A stretch of 64,000 nt of DNA from Nocardia paucivorans NBRC 100373 (GCF_000308675.1 NZ_BAGE01000038.1:62001-126000); one strand, 5' to 3'. Shown: positions 34,000-43,946, counted from the stretch's first letter. Made by a program: numbers and translations. The notes: generated by a model from the sequence alone, not told the origin.

Positions 34000-34701
34000 T
34001 CAGGAGAGCCGCTGAGCGGGGAACTCGGCGGCCAGCGCATCGAAAACCGCACGATTCATGACGAACGCCCGCCGACCCTCGTCGAGGACGCGTCGACGTT
34101 CCAGCTCGTCGAGCGGAACCCGGTCGAGCAGGGCGCGATATTCCCGTTTGAACGCCGCCGGATTGCCCACGCCCTCGAAAACGTAGAACCGCACCCCGTC
34201 GCCACGATGCGGCAGACTCCACAGCTTCTCCGCGGTCCCACGGATGACCTGTCCGCCGGACAGGTCACCCATGTAGCGAGTGTAGTGATGGGCGAGGTAA
34301 CCCGCAGGCCAGTTCCGGGCGCACTCGGCGATCCGCTCGGCGTAGGCGAGTGTGGCGGGCAGCGGATCCAGGTTGGCGCGCCAGTCCGGTCCGTCCAGAT
34401 GGGCCAGATCCCGTTCCAGTTCCGCGGTCCGGACCAGTTCCGGCCGCATGAACGGGCCCGTTACCGGATGGTCGGCGAGTTCGTCCCAATACTGTTCGAG
34501 CGCGCGGTAGATGAACCAGAGCTGGCTCGTATAGCGCAGATAAGATTCCGGCCCCAGCTCTCCGCCGAGCATATCGGCGATGAATGTGGAGTTCTCCGCC
34601 GCTTCGTGCTCGCGGGCCGTGGCCTCTCGGATCATGGTGGAGAACGGCACCGGATCCGGGTGGCCGGTGGCGGGGCTCGAGGGGCGCGCGGTCTCCGTCA
34701 T
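34000..34701 (-). CDS. Biliverdin-producing heme oxygenase
   Basis: 233 residues. IREATAREHEAAENSTFIAD gives the proximal His at about residue 32. YTRYMGDLSGGQVIRGTAEK is the distal helix with the flexible Gly-x-x-x-Gly motif, and FYVFEGVGNPAAFKREYRA follows. These are signatures of the HmuO/HO-1 family, which opens heme to biliverdin, CO and iron. The length fits. It provides iron from host or environmental heme. It stands alone between the FAD dehydrogenase and a ThrE-type exporter, with no heme-uptake genes beside it. Confidence 0.93.
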   Translation of the reverse strand: MTETARPSSPATGHPDPVPFSTMIREATAREHEAAENSTFIADMLGGELGPESYLRYTSQLWFIYRALEQYWDELADHPVTGPFMRPELVRTAELERDLAHLDGPDWRANLDPLPATLAYAERIAECARNWPAGYLAHHYTRYMGDLSGGQVIRGTAEKLWSLPHRGDGVRFYVFEGVGNPAAFKREYRALLDRVPLDELERRRVLDEGRRAFVMNRAVFDALAAEFPAQRLS

Positions 34702-34822
34702 CGGGCGAAACCTTCCTGCGGTGTGGTGCGGGTGGTTTCGTTACCGAGACCACCCCGTCATCGCTTCGACGATACCGGCTCGTCATGGTGTCGGCGAAGG
34801 TTCGCCAACCGTCGGACCCACC

Positions 34823-36529
34823 TCATCTGGCCCGCACGCGCGGCGTCGCATCGGTGCGTCGACCGTGGGCGGTGGTGCGCGGATGGGCCGGGATGGGGCC
34901 CGTTGTCGGAGAGCGTCGGTACATCGGTGGATGCGCCGCGACGCGCGGCGGCGCCGGAGCGTCCGGGGCGGCCGGTGGGCGCGCCGGCGCAGTGGTCGAC
35001 CGACGCTTGCGTAGAACCACCCGGGCCGGGAGCAGTCGGCGATGAACCACCGGTCGCCGCAGGGACCCGAATCGGCGCAGGCTCGGTGGGCGGCTGACCG
35101 TGCGGTCGAACCATTCGCCCAGGGTCACCCCGGCCGCCAGGGCGCAACCGATACCGACCGCCGCCAGGAGCTGATCGGCGCCGAGCGCCAGCTGGTCGTT
35201 GAGCAGGCCGTACAGGCCCCGGTACACACTCAGACCCGGCAGCAACGGCGTGATGCCGGCCACCGCGACCACCAGGGGCGGGGTGAGAGCGCGCCGCGCC
35301 ATCAGACCACCACCCAGACCGATGACGGTCGCGGCGACACCGGCGGCGAACACCGGCCCGAACCCGGCCGAGCCGACCAGCAGGTAACAGCTGGTGCCCG
35401 CCGCGCCGCTGACCGCCGCCGCGGCCAACGCGCGACGTTCGGCGTAGCAGGCCAGCGCGAAGGCCGTCGCGGCCACCGCACCGGCGGCGACCTGCACCGG
35501 CAACGAGGTGATGACCTGTCCCGGGCGTAGGTCCAGCGCCGGGACGGTGGCGCCGAGCGTATCGCCCACCCGCAGCGCCACGGCGATACCGGCGATGATG
35601 CCGCCGGTCATCATGAGCAGTTCGAACATGCGGGCCGTGGCGGTGATCGGCGCACCGGTTATCGCGTCCTGTACCGAACCGACCAGGCTCAGCCCACTGA
35701 GCAGCACGGTGATCCCGGCGGCGATGATGAGCGTGGGGTTCACTTCCATGTGCAGCGGTCCCGCGAGGGTGGCCAGGACGATCGCCGGGGTGGCGGCAAT
35801 GGCGCCGCCGACCAGGTGTTGGAAGAAGAACGGAAGTCCGCGGCGATTGAGCACCCGATTGGTGCGGTCGATGACAGCGGTGGTGAAGAAGCTGAGCGCC
35901 CCGACGACCAGACCACCGCCGAGCAGTACCGCGATCGCCGCGGCCATCGCCGACCAGCCGAGGGTCGCGACCCATCGGCTGTACGGGTGCGAGGCGGAGG
36001 TGATCTCGTCCAGGGCCGCCCGTGCCTCGTGCGGTGGTACGACCTGGTTACGGATTCGGCGGGTCAGCCGGTCGACGGCGGCGAGTCGGGTGAAGTCCAG
36101 CGACCGGTACTGCACGATCCGCATGGAGCTGGCGGGCGGCAGGTTGGGGCCGCGGTGCACGTAGATACGGATCGCGTTGTAGGTGACGTCGACATCACAG
36201 CGGGACAGGCCGTAGGTGGCGGCGATGAACCGCACGGTGGTGGAAGTGTCGGTGACGGCCGAACCGGAGGCCAACACCACCTCGCCCATCCGTACCGCCA
36301 GGTCGAGTACTTCGGCGACCGCGGCGTCGTCGGCGAGGTCGATCGGCTGCAGCGGAGCCGGTGCGGCGACGATGGTATCGGCCGTCGCCTGCCGGTCGGC
36401 GACCAGCTTTCCTACGGCCTGGGATACCGCGGCCAAACGCAACGGCAGCGGTCGACGAGGCCCGTGGGCGGGCGAGTCGTCGGCCTGGGTTTCGGTGTTC
36501 ACCCCTTCCGGGAGTACGCATGCAGCCAC
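34823..36529 (-). CDS. Threonine/serine exporter (ThrE) family protein
   Basis: 568 residues. The first half (about 65-200) is the ThrE cytoplasmic domain (VRMGEVVLASGSAVTDTSTT, TYGLSRCDVDVTYNAIRIYV). From about 190 there are ten hydrophobic segments. The C-terminal 80 residues are a basic, proline-rich tail. The family exports threonine and serine in exchange for protons. The start GTG 36529 has no clear ribosome site. A GTG at 36502 (VNTETQ) is an alternative. The 283 bp upstream, shared with the acyl-CoA oxidase promoter, show no certain element. Confidence 0.9.
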   Translation of the reverse strand: MAACVLPEGVNTETQADDSPAHGPRRPLPLRLAAVSQAVGKLVADRQATADTIVAAPAPLQPIDLADDAAVAEVLDLAVRMGEVVLASGSAVTDTSTTVRFIAATYGLSRCDVDVTYNAIRIYVHRGPNLPPASSMRIVQYRSLDFTRLAAVDRLTRRIRNQVVPPHEARAALDEITSASHPYSRWVATLGWSAMAAAIAVLLGGGLVVGALSFFTTAVIDRTNRVLNRRGLPFFFQHLVGGAIAATPAIVLATLAGPLHMEVNPTLIIAAGITVLLSGLSLVGSVQDAITGAPITATARMFELLMMTGGIIAGIAVALRVGDTLGATVPALDLRPGQVITSLPVQVAAGAVAATAFALACYAERRALAAAAVSGAAGTSCYLLVGSAGFGPVFAAGVAATVIGLGGGLMARRALTPPLVVAVAGITPLLPGLSVYRGLYGLLNDQLALGADQLLAAVGIGCALAAGVTLGEWFDRTVSRPPSLRRFGSLRRPVVHRRLLPARVVLRKRRSTTAPARPPAAPDAPAPPRVAAHPPMYRRSPTTGPIPAHPRTTAHGRRTDATPRVRAR

Positions 36530-36811
36530 AGCCGCCGAAGGTAGTCATTGGATGGTGGTGAGTACCAGGTGAAAACCCCTCTCTTTTTTGTGATCTCACT
36601 CACTATCAGGTTTGAACTTCGGTCTCGGTGATAATGGGGCGCGCTCGTATCGACAGATCAGATAGTCGTATTCGAACGGTCACCATCGGGTACCCATCTC
36701 CGCTCCCCGGTTCGGCCCACCGTGCCCCGGTATCGCGCCGTGGCTGTATCGCTGGTCTCACCTCGGTCTGTCGACGAACCGGGGGCGTTTCCGCCGGTTA
36801 AGGTCGATGTC

Positions 36812-38743
36812 ATGGAAACCGGCACCACAGCGACGGCGGAGCGGTTGCGCGAGGCATTGGACGGCCCTTGGGTCGAGGTCCGCGAGCAGGCCAGGATTCA
36901 TCTGGCCGACGAACGGTTCGCGGGAGACCCGAGCCTCGATCTTCGGGCCGCGCGGGCCCGGGTCCTGGAGCAGATGCGCGCGCTGGCCGAACTGGGATAC
37001 GCGGAAAAGGGTTTCCGCAAGGAACACGGTGGCGCCGGTGATCCCGGCGCGGCGGTGGTTGCCCTGGAGATGGTCGCGTATGCCGATCTGTCGCTGTGGG
37101 TGAAGTCGGGCGTGCAGTGGGGGCTGTTCGGCGGCGCGGTGGAGAACCTCGGCACCGAACGGCATCGGCACTACATCGAACGGTTGATCTCCCTGGATCT
37201 GCTCGGCTGTTTCGCCATGACCGAATCCGGGCACGGTAGCGATGTCGCCGAACTGGAGACCACCGCCACCTACGATCCGGCCACCCAGGAATTCGTGGTG
37301 CACACTCCCACGCCGTCGGCCCGAAAGGACTACATCGGCGGCGCCGCCGAACATGCCCGGATGGCGGCGGTATTCGCCCAACTGCATACCCCCTCCGGTA
37401 ACCAGGGTGTGCACTGCCTGCTGGTGCCGATCCGGGACGAGGCCGGTAACGACCTGCCCGGCGTCACCACCTCGGACTGCGGCCTCAAGGGCGGTCTGCC
37501 CGGCGTCGACAACGGTCGTATCGTCTTCGATCATGTGCGGGTGCCGCGCGAGAACCTGCTCAACCGCTATGCCGATGTCGCGCCCGACGGCACTTACACC
37601 TCCGAGATCGAAAACCCCAGCCGTCGGTTCTTCACCACCTTGGGCACGCTGGTGCGCGGTCGGATCAGTGTGGGTGGGGCCGCGGCGGCGGGGGCCCGGG
37701 TGGCCTTGAGCATCGCCCTGCGCTACGCGTTGAAGCGTCGCCAGTTCGCCGATCCGGACGACGGGAGCGAAACCCTGTTGCTGGACTACCGGATGCACCA
37801 GCGCCGGCTGTTACCGCTGCTGGCCCATTCGTACGCGCTGGCGTTCGCCCAGAACGACCTGGTGCGCCGCATGGACCTCATCCAGACCGGCCAGGACCAC
37901 GAACCCGGTGCGCAACGGGCCCTGGAGAAAAGGGCCGCGGGCTTCAAGGTGGCGCAGACCCGGCACGCCACCCGCACCATCCAGGAATGCCGTGAGGCCT
38001 GCGGCGGTGCCGGATACCTCACCGAGAACCGGCTGGTCACCCTCAAGGCCGATACCGATGTCTTCACCACCTTCGAGGGCGACAATGTCGTCCTGACCCA
38101 GTTGGTCGCCAAGGAGCTGCTCACCGCCTACGCCGACGAGGTCCGCGATCTGGATGCATTGGGCTGGGTGCGGTTCGCCGCCACCATGGCCGGGGATGTG
38201 GTGCGCAAGACCTCCGGCGTGCGTCAGCTCATCCAGACCCTGCGCGACCGCGGCGGCGACGTCGTGGAGGACGGCGACCTGTCCCGGCGCGCGGTGCAAC
38301 TGCAGTTGTTCGCCGATCGGGAGGACTATCTGCTCCGCACCGCCGCGCACCGGTTGCGTGCCCGAGCGGAGGAGACCGGTCCGTTCGAGGCGTTCAACAA
38401 CGCTCAGGACCACATCCTCGCCGCCGGTGCCGCCCATATCGACCGTTTGGTGTTGGAGGCGTTCATCGAGGGGATCAACGGCATCGAGGATCCCGAGGCC
38501 CGAGAACTCGCCGAACGTGTCTGCGATCTCCACGTGTATTCGCTGCTGGAGGAGAACTCGGCCTGGTTCATCATGCATCGGTTCATGACGGTGGAGCGGG
38601 CCAAGGCCGTGCGCCGGGGAGTGAACGAACTCGTCGACCGGTTGCGTCCGGACGCGCTCACCCTGGTCGAGGGGCTGGGCGTGCCGGAGAGCATGTTGCG
38701 CGCGGCAATGCTCGACGACGCGAGCGTCCACCAACGCGGGTAG
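36812..38743 (+). CDS. Acyl-CoA oxidase/dehydrogenase family flavoprotein
   Basis: 643 residues from ATG 36812 (AAGG 7-8 bp upstream). The acyl-CoA oxidase-type features are LLGCFAMTESGHGSDVAELE, GLKGGLPGVDNGRIVFDHVR, RPxxN-like ACGGAGYLTENRLVTLKADT and DVFTTFEGDNVVLTQLVAKE. The catalytic Glu is in the last segment's FEGDN. The C-terminal third is the extra helical domain of ACOX proteins. It catalyses the first oxidation of a beta-oxidation cycle and may pass electrons to O2. It faces the PAP2 gene with an 18-bp gap. Confidence 0.92.
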   Translation: METGTTATAERLREALDGPWVEVREQARIHLADERFAGDPSLDLRAARARVLEQMRALAELGYAEKGFRKEHGGAGDPGAAVVALEMVAYADLSLWVKSGVQWGLFGGAVENLGTERHRHYIERLISLDLLGCFAMTESGHGSDVAELETTATYDPATQEFVVHTPTPSARKDYIGGAAEHARMAAVFAQLHTPSGNQGVHCLLVPIRDEAGNDLPGVTTSDCGLKGGLPGVDNGRIVFDHVRVPRENLLNRYADVAPDGTYTSEIENPSRRFFTTLGTLVRGRISVGGAAAAGARVALSIALRYALKRRQFADPDDGSETLLLDYRMHQRRLLPLLAHSYALAFAQNDLVRRMDLIQTGQDHEPGAQRALEKRAAGFKVAQTRHATRTIQECREACGGAGYLTENRLVTLKADTDVFTTFEGDNVVLTQLVAKELLTAYADEVRDLDALGWVRFAATMAGDVVRKTSGVRQLIQTLRDRGGDVVEDGDLSRRAVQLQLFADREDYLLRTAAHRLRARAEETGPFEAFNNAQDHILAAGAAHIDRLVLEAFIEGINGIEDPEARELAERVCDLHVYSLLEENSAWFIMHRFMTVERAKAVRRGVNELVDRLRPDALTLVEGLGVPESMLRAAMLDDASVHQRG

Positions 38744-38761
38744 GCCGAGCCGGCCCGCGGG

Positions 38762-39529
38762 TCAGGCGAGTGGGGCGCGGCGCGCATACGCCCACCCCAC
38801 CGTCGTGGCGGCCCAATGGAACAGAGCGGACAAGGCGACCGCCGCCCCCGCGCCACCGAGGATATCGGTGGGGTGGTGGTAGTCGAGGGCGATCATTCCG
38901 ATTCCCCCGACGAGCAGAGCGCATACGGTGAGTGAGACCAATACGATCCGGGCCCGCAGCGACTCGATCAGCAGCACGAATATGGTGGCGACCGAGATCA
39001 GGTGCACGGTGTGGCCGCTCGGATAGGCGAGATAGTCGTGCAGCGGCCTGCTCCACACCGGTTTCAGCACCCAGGCGTTCACCGCAACCGCGACCTGCGG
39101 CGCCAGCATCATCACCGCCGTCTCCCACCAGCGCCGCTGCCAGGCGAACCAGGCCGCTCCCGCGCACAGCAGCGCCAGTACCACCCAGGTATTGGTGGGC
39201 AGGGCGAACACCTCGGCCAACCATGGGTGCGGATCCAGCGCGGTGTCCACGGGTTCGCTCATCGCCTCGTCGAAGGGGGTCGCCGCGCCGTCGGGCGGCA
39301 GGGTTCGGGCCACCCCCACGGTCACCGCAGCGCCCGCCGCGACCGTACCGAGGTGCCGGCGAGCGCGAAGCGGTCCGAACCCGGTGGCCGGTTCGGCGCG
39401 CAGTCCGCTACCGGGGTCCGTGCCCGATCCGGCCGAACAGCACGATCCCGGGTCGGTTGTCACCGGACCGACGATAGTCGTAACGCGGGTACAACGGCCG
39501 GCCCCGATTCCGGGGTCCCGTGACCGCAT
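38762..39529 (-). CDS. PAP2-family membrane phosphatase
   Basis: 255 residues if the ATG at 39529 is used. The GTG at 39463 gives 233. The tripartite PAP2 signature is present: KPVWSRP (K-x6-RP variant), YPSGHTVHLIS (PSGH) and DYHHPTDILGG (the S-R-x5-H-x3-D-type end with HxxxD). Five to six membrane helices are seen. It dephosphorylates lipid phosphates such as polyprenyl or phosphatidate at the outer face. It follows the NERD-domain gene on the same strand by 16 bp. Confidence 0.85.
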   Translation of the reverse strand: MRSRDPGIGAGRCTRVTTIVGPVTTDPGSCCSAGSGTDPGSGLRAEPATGFGPLRARRHLGTVAAGAAVTVGVARTLPPDGAATPFDEAMSEPVDTALDPHPWLAEVFALPTNTWVVLALLCAGAAWFAWQRRWWETAVMMLAPQVAVAVNAWVLKPVWSRPLHDYLAYPSGHTVHLISVATIFVLLIESLRARIVLVSLTVCALLVGGIGMIALDYHHPTDILGGAGAAVALSALFHWAATTVGWAYARRAPLA

Positions 39530-39545
39530 CGCGGACAGGGCGCGA

Positions 39546-40442
39546 TCAGCCCGGTCCGTAGGTGAGGAAAGCGCTGATCACGAACCAGATCAGCCAGGCC
39601 GCGGCGACGAACATGCCGATGGCCAGGGTGGTCCGCATGAAGGCGCGTCCGAGGTCCACATCGCCGTATTCCCGGGGGTAGAGCCGCCACGGGCTGTACC
39701 AGGGCGAGCGCAGCGCCGCCAAACCCGTCGCGTCCTCCTGGGCGGCGCGCGCCATTTCCTCGGCATACTGCTCGGCCGCGGCCTGTGCCGGTCCGCCGTG
39801 CCACAGCGTGACATCGATCGGGCCGAGGAAGCCCTCGTCGAGCAGGTCCTGCGGTGGCGGTAGATAGGCCAGGATTCCGAGACCGCGGAACGCGACCGCC
39901 ACATCGTTGGCGGTCCAACGGTGTGATTCCTTGCGGGCCATCACTTCGAAGGAGTGCCGCAGTCGCTCGGAGTCGTCTCCGGCGATCACATCGAAACTGG
40001 GATCGTGCCACCGCTGTTCGATCTGCAGGTGGGAACCGTATGGCGGCACGATCAGCATTACGCCGTGCACCGCGCGCTGCCCGAGTCCTCGGTCGGCCAG
40101 CCAGCTCTGCAGGGCGAAGGTGTGGTCGCGGGACCGGTCCAGGGGGGTGCGGCCCTCGGGGTCTTCCAGGGAAAGCGGCTGTCCGGACAGCTGCCATGGC
40201 CCGTTCAACGGGATCTGCAGGGTCCCACCGTGTTGGGATGGCAGGGTGACCACCTCGATCACCACGCAGCCGGTGGGGGTCCAGACCACGGCGTCGAGCC
40301 GGTGTTGCACCTCGTTGTGGACGAAACCACAGTTGACCGCCGCGACACCGTACGGTGCCCCCAGGTTCTGCAGACTCTGCAGCAGCTCGACCACCACGCG
40401 TTCCGCATCGCTGCCTGTGCTGTTGCGCACCTGTACGAGCAT
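39546..40442 (-). CDS. NERD (nuclease-related) domain protein with C-terminal membrane anchor
   Basis: 298 residues from ATG 40442, with a GTG at 40469 as alternative. The N-terminal half shows a restriction-endonuclease-like core: EVQHRLDAVVWTPTGCVVIE (D and E in the D-x(n)-E-x-hydrophobic pattern of NERD, PD-(D/E)XK-type), preceded by a conserved Ser/Glu helix. The Lys after the Glu is replaced (IEVVTLP), so catalysis is uncertain. The last 35 residues (IGMFVAAAWLIWFVISAFLT) form a membrane helix. The role is unknown. Confidence 0.7.
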   Translation of the reverse strand: MLVQVRNSTGSDAERVVVELLQSLQNLGAPYGVAAVNCGFVHNEVQHRLDAVVWTPTGCVVIEVVTLPSQHGGTLQIPLNGPWQLSGQPLSLEDPEGRTPLDRSRDHTFALQSWLADRGLGQRAVHGVMLIVPPYGSHLQIEQRWHDPSFDVIAGDDSERLRHSFEVMARKESHRWTANDVAVAFRGLGILAYLPPPQDLLDEGFLGPIDVTLWHGGPAQAAAEQYAEEMARAAQEDATGLAALRSPWYSPWRLYPREYGDVDLGRAFMRTTLAIGMFVAAAWLIWFVISAFLTYGPG

Positions 40443-40591
40443 CCGGCGACCCGCCCTTCCCGTCGACACCCGGCACGGTCAGGATACGGGCCGGCGGTGC
40501 CGACCCGGATCTCGGCGTGACACAACGGTTTCCCGCCGTTCGGGTGTGTGCTGACCGATGGCTGCGCCGATGTGCGGCGCTCTTGTCGAAA

Positions 40592-42040
40592 CTACCCGTC
40601 GCCGAGCTCGGCCGGAAGTTTTCCGGCCCGCACCGCGGCGAGGAGTTCGGCGTGATCGGCCTCGGCGCGGTCGGCGTAGCGCACCGCGAACGCGGCGATC
40701 GCCTCGTCGAAGCGGTCGTCGTCACCGAGATAGCCGTGGATCACCCGCGGGTCGAGGGACCGGGAGTGAGCGCGCGCCAGCAGGGCCCCGGCCAGCCGGC
40801 CGTAGTCGTCCAGGGCGTGGGGTTTCAGCTCCTGCGGGGCGATACCGCCCTTGAGATTGCGGAACTGACGCACGATGAACGGCAGTTCCCTTGTGCTGCC
40901 GTCGCTTTCGGGAACCGACATGGTCGTCCAGCCCAGCAGGATATCGGTCTCGGACTGCACCAATCGGGCGCCTTCCACGATTCGCCGACCTTCGTGTTCG
41001 GCGGGGGAGAGACCGAGTACGGGTGCCAGCGCGGGGGAGGTGGCCTGTTTGAGCTGGAGTACCAGGACCTCCTCGCCATTGCCGTGTAACAGGGCGACAT
41101 AGCTGTGCAGGCCGACGCTGCCGGTGCCGACGACGCGGAAGGTGATATCGGAAACGGCGAAGCGGCCCAACAGTCCGCGCCGGGATTCCCGCAGCGTATC
41201 GGCATAGCGTTCCAGGGCGTCGACGGCCGCCTCGGCGACCTCCTCGTCGACCCGGGTGAGGACCGGCGGATCACTGATGAACCGGCGCCGGCTGATTCCG
41301 GTTTCGTGGTCGTCGAGGTGTTCGGTCCATTTCGTCGCGACCTTGGCACTGGTGTTCTTCCGCGCCTTCTTGGCGGCCTTGCGGAAGTTGTTCAGGAGAT
41401 CATCGGCCTCGACCGCCTCGATGATCGATTCGTCCGGTAGTGCGGTCCACGAGCGCAGGAACGGCCACTCGGCGAGTTCGGCGATTGTGCGCCGGTAGGA
41501 GCGGGCTGCGTCGCGGGCGGCGGTGCGACAGTCGTCGGCCTCGGCCTCGCCTTCCCGGCCCGCCAGGACCAGACTCGCCGCCAGTCGCTCGAGGTCCCAT
41601 TCCCACGGCCCCGGCACGGTTTCGTCGAAATCATTGATATCCATGACGATCTCACCACGCGAGGTGCCGTAGAGACCGAAATTGGCCGCATGGGCATCAC
41701 CACACAGCTGCGCCGTGAGTCCCGTGTCCGGGCTGTTCGCGAGGTCGATGCCCATCAGCCCCGCCGTGCCGCGGTAGAAGGTGAACGGTGAGGTGATCAT
41801 CCGCCCGATCCGCAACGGAATCAGATGCGGTAGTCGCCCCGAATTGGTGGCCGTCACGTACTCGACCACCCCGGGTCGTCCTGCGGCGCCCACCGGTCGA
41901 TCCCGTGCCGTGAGCGGCACCCGATCGCGCAGTGCTCGTCCCCGCGCGAGTGCCTCTTCGGCGGAAGTGTATGAGCGCAACCGGATTCGACTGTTCGACA
42001 CCTTCGGTACCGTAGCGACCTCCGGTACCACGGCGGCCAA
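40592..42040 (-). CDS. DUF2252 family protein
   Basis: 482 residues. Characteristic blocks are MITSPFTFYRGTAGLMGIDL, LCGDAHAANFGLYGTSRGEI and VMDINDFDETVPGPWEWDLE, with an aminoglycoside-phosphotransferase-like catalytic 'GDAHxxNF' and 'NDFDE' pair. VVGTGSVGLHSYVALL follows. The family is common in actinobacteria and is thought to be a kinase-like fold, but its substrate is not known. The start is uncertain, being a TTG at 42040 without Shine-Dalgarno; a GTG at 42031 is possible. It lies between NERD and cholesterol oxidase genes on one strand. Confidence 0.88.
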   Translation of the reverse strand: MAAVVPEVATVPKVSNSRIRLRSYTSAEEALARGRALRDRVPLTARDRPVGAAGRPGVVEYVTATNSGRLPHLIPLRIGRMITSPFTFYRGTAGLMGIDLANSPDTGLTAQLCGDAHAANFGLYGTSRGEIVMDINDFDETVPGPWEWDLERLAASLVLAGREGEAEADDCRTAARDAARSYRRTIAELAEWPFLRSWTALPDESIIEAVEADDLLNNFRKAAKKARKNTSAKVATKWTEHLDDHETGISRRRFISDPPVLTRVDEEVAEAAVDALERYADTLRESRRGLLGRFAVSDITFRVVGTGSVGLHSYVALLHGNGEEVLVLQLKQATSPALAPVLGLSPAEHEGRRIVEGARLVQSETDILLGWTTMSVPESDGSTRELPFIVRQFRNLKGGIAPQELKPHALDDYGRLAGALLARAHSRSLDPRVIHGYLGDDDRFDEAIAAFAVRYADRAEADHAELLAAVRAGKLPAELGDG

Positions 42041-42099
42041 CGGTCCGCCGCTCCCTCGTGCTCCCGACGTGGTATCCGCACCGGGAGCGTGAGCGGGGC

Positions 42100-43782
42100 T
42101 CAGTGCGAGTCGACCGGGGTGATCGGCAGCCGCAGTGCGCCCGGGGCCGCCGCCGGTACCACCGGGTTCACCGGAGCCACCGGTCGAATGCGTCGATACG
42201 GGGCGCCGAGCTCCGGGCGGGGGTCCGGTTCGCCCTTGTTCGGCCAGAACGCCATCGCCCGTTCCGCCTGGGCGGTGATGGTCAGCGAGGGATTCACCCC
42301 GAGGTTGGCGGTGACGGCCGAACCATCGGCGATATGCAGTCCCGGATGACCGTAGACCCGCTGATAGGGATCGATGACACCCGTTTCCGGACTGTCACCG
42401 ATCACGCAACCGCCGATGTAGTGGGCGGTCGCCGGGATATTGAACACGTCCGTGTACAGACCGAGGGTGTCGCCGTCGACCTTTTCCGCGAACCGGCGGG
42501 TCACATCGTGGGCCAGCGGAATCCAGGTGGGGTTCGGTTCGCCTGTGCCCTGTCGGGTCTTCAACCGGCCGCGTCGCAGGAACGAGGTGAGCGAATTGTC
42601 CAGCGATTGCATCACCAACAGGATCACCGCTCGTTCCGAGGCGTGTCGGGCGTTGAGACTGCGCAGGAACACCAACGGATGCAGCAGGATCGCCAGCAGG
42701 AAGCGCAGGAAGCGGAACGGCCCGCCGTCGATCATGGGGGCCGACAGCGGAAACAGTGCGTTCTGCCCCTTGCCGTAATGACACACCTCGATGTGGGTGT
42801 CCTTCTCCGGGTGGATGGAGGAGGTGATCGCGATTCCCTCCGCGAAATCACGGCGGTTACGGCTCGCCGCGACGAGGATTGCCTCGGAGTTGCTGCGGGT
42901 GAGTTCCCCGAGACGCGGGGAGATGTGGGGCAACGTCTTGCTGTTGCGCATCCTGTGCAACAGTTTCTGAGTGCCCAGCGCCGCCCCGGCGAACACCACT
43001 TGTTCGGCGGTGAAGGTGCGTCGCTGTCGGCGCACCCAGCGGTCCGGGCGTCGGGTATCGATGGCGTAGCCGCCGTCCGGGAGTGGTCGCACGGCCGTCG
43101 CCTCGGTGAGCGGATGCACCGTGGCCCCGGCCTGTTCGGCCAGGTACAGATAGTTCGTGGTGGTGGTGTTCTTGGCGCGGTGTGGGCAGCCGGTGAGGCA
43201 GCGCGCGCAGTGGATACACCCGCGCCGGCGCGGACCGACACCGCCGAAGTAGGGGTCGTCGACCTCGGTGCCCGGTTCGTCCTCGTTGAAGAAAACACCG
43301 ACCTCGGTCGGGTGGAAGGTGTCCCCGACGTCGAGGTCCTCGGCGACCTCGCGGATCACGGAGTCGGCGGGGGTCAGCCGCGGATTCGTCGCCACGCCCA
43401 ACATTCGCTGGGCCTGGTCGTAGTAGGGCGCCAGCTCGTCCCGCCAATCGGTGATGTGGGCCCACTGACGGTCGGTGTAGAAGCCCGGCAGCGGCTCGTA
43501 GAGGGTGTTGCCGTAGATGAGTGAACCGCCGCCCACCCCGGCCCCGGAGAAGACCGCGCAGGTGCCGAGCACACTGACCCGTTGGGGGCCGATCAGACCG
43601 AGGCGAGGGGCCCAGATGGATTTGCGCAGATTCCAATTGCTGCGCGGCAGGTCTTCGGCTTCCCAACGTCGGCCCGCCTCGAGGACCCCGACCCGGTATC
43701 CCTTCTCGGTCAGTCGCAGTGCGCTGACGCTGCCGCCGAAACCGGAGCCGATCACTACTACGTCGTAGTCGAATGCGGACAT
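42100..43782 (-). CDS. GMC-type cholesterol oxidase-like flavoprotein (ChoD family)
   Basis: 560 residues. The N-terminal FAD motif is VVVIGSGFGGSVSALRL (8-24). CAVFSGAGVGGGSLIYGNTL is the GMC signature, CIHCARCLTGCPHRAKNTTT a Cys-rich loop found in this branch, and GGCVIGDSPETGVIDPYQRV, GLHIADGSAVTANLGVNPSL the C-terminal FAD and active-site region. Members oxidise 3beta-hydroxysteroids or similar alcohols, and mycobacterial ChoD is the best-known relative. Direct steroid activity is inferred. An IR CTCACCT-N7-AGGTGAG (43792-43812) lies 9 bp upstream of the ATG. Confidence 0.88.
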   Translation of the reverse strand: MSAFDYDVVVIGSGFGGSVSALRLTEKGYRVGVLEAGRRWEAEDLPRSNWNLRKSIWAPRLGLIGPQRVSVLGTCAVFSGAGVGGGSLIYGNTLYEPLPGFYTDRQWAHITDWRDELAPYYDQAQRMLGVATNPRLTPADSVIREVAEDLDVGDTFHPTEVGVFFNEDEPGTEVDDPYFGGVGPRRRGCIHCARCLTGCPHRAKNTTTTNYLYLAEQAGATVHPLTEATAVRPLPDGGYAIDTRRPDRWVRRQRRTFTAEQVVFAGAALGTQKLLHRMRNSKTLPHISPRLGELTRSNSEAILVAASRNRRDFAEGIAITSSIHPEKDTHIEVCHYGKGQNALFPLSAPMIDGGPFRFLRFLLAILLHPLVFLRSLNARHASERAVILLVMQSLDNSLTSFLRRGRLKTRQGTGEPNPTWIPLAHDVTRRFAEKVDGDTLGLYTDVFNIPATAHYIGGCVIGDSPETGVIDPYQRVYGHPGLHIADGSAVTANLGVNPSLTITAQAERAMAFWPNKGEPDPRPELGAPYRRIRPVAPVNPVVPAAAPGALRLPITPVDSH

Positions 43783-43791
43783 GAAGTTCCT

Positions 43792-43812
43792 CTCACCTTC
43801 CGGATAGGTGAG
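43792..43812. promoter_or_regulatory. Inverted repeat upstream of cholesterol-oxidase-like gene
   Basis: CTCACCT (43792-43798), 7-bp spacer, AGGTGAG (43806-43812). It overlaps the ribosome-binding region of the gene on the minus strand (GAGAGGAAC before ATG), so binding or hairpin formation would restrict initiation. Confidence 0.4.
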
Positions 43813-43946
43813 ATGATTTCACATTCATTCTTTCATCCGGTTCGTGGTGGGTAGGAACACATCCGAGGTCCCGTCGTGCGAGACGAATCGGGGGTGAAGA
43901 GGGGGTGGGCCGGCGGCGCCTCGGCGGGGTGGGGTATGCACGGCGT

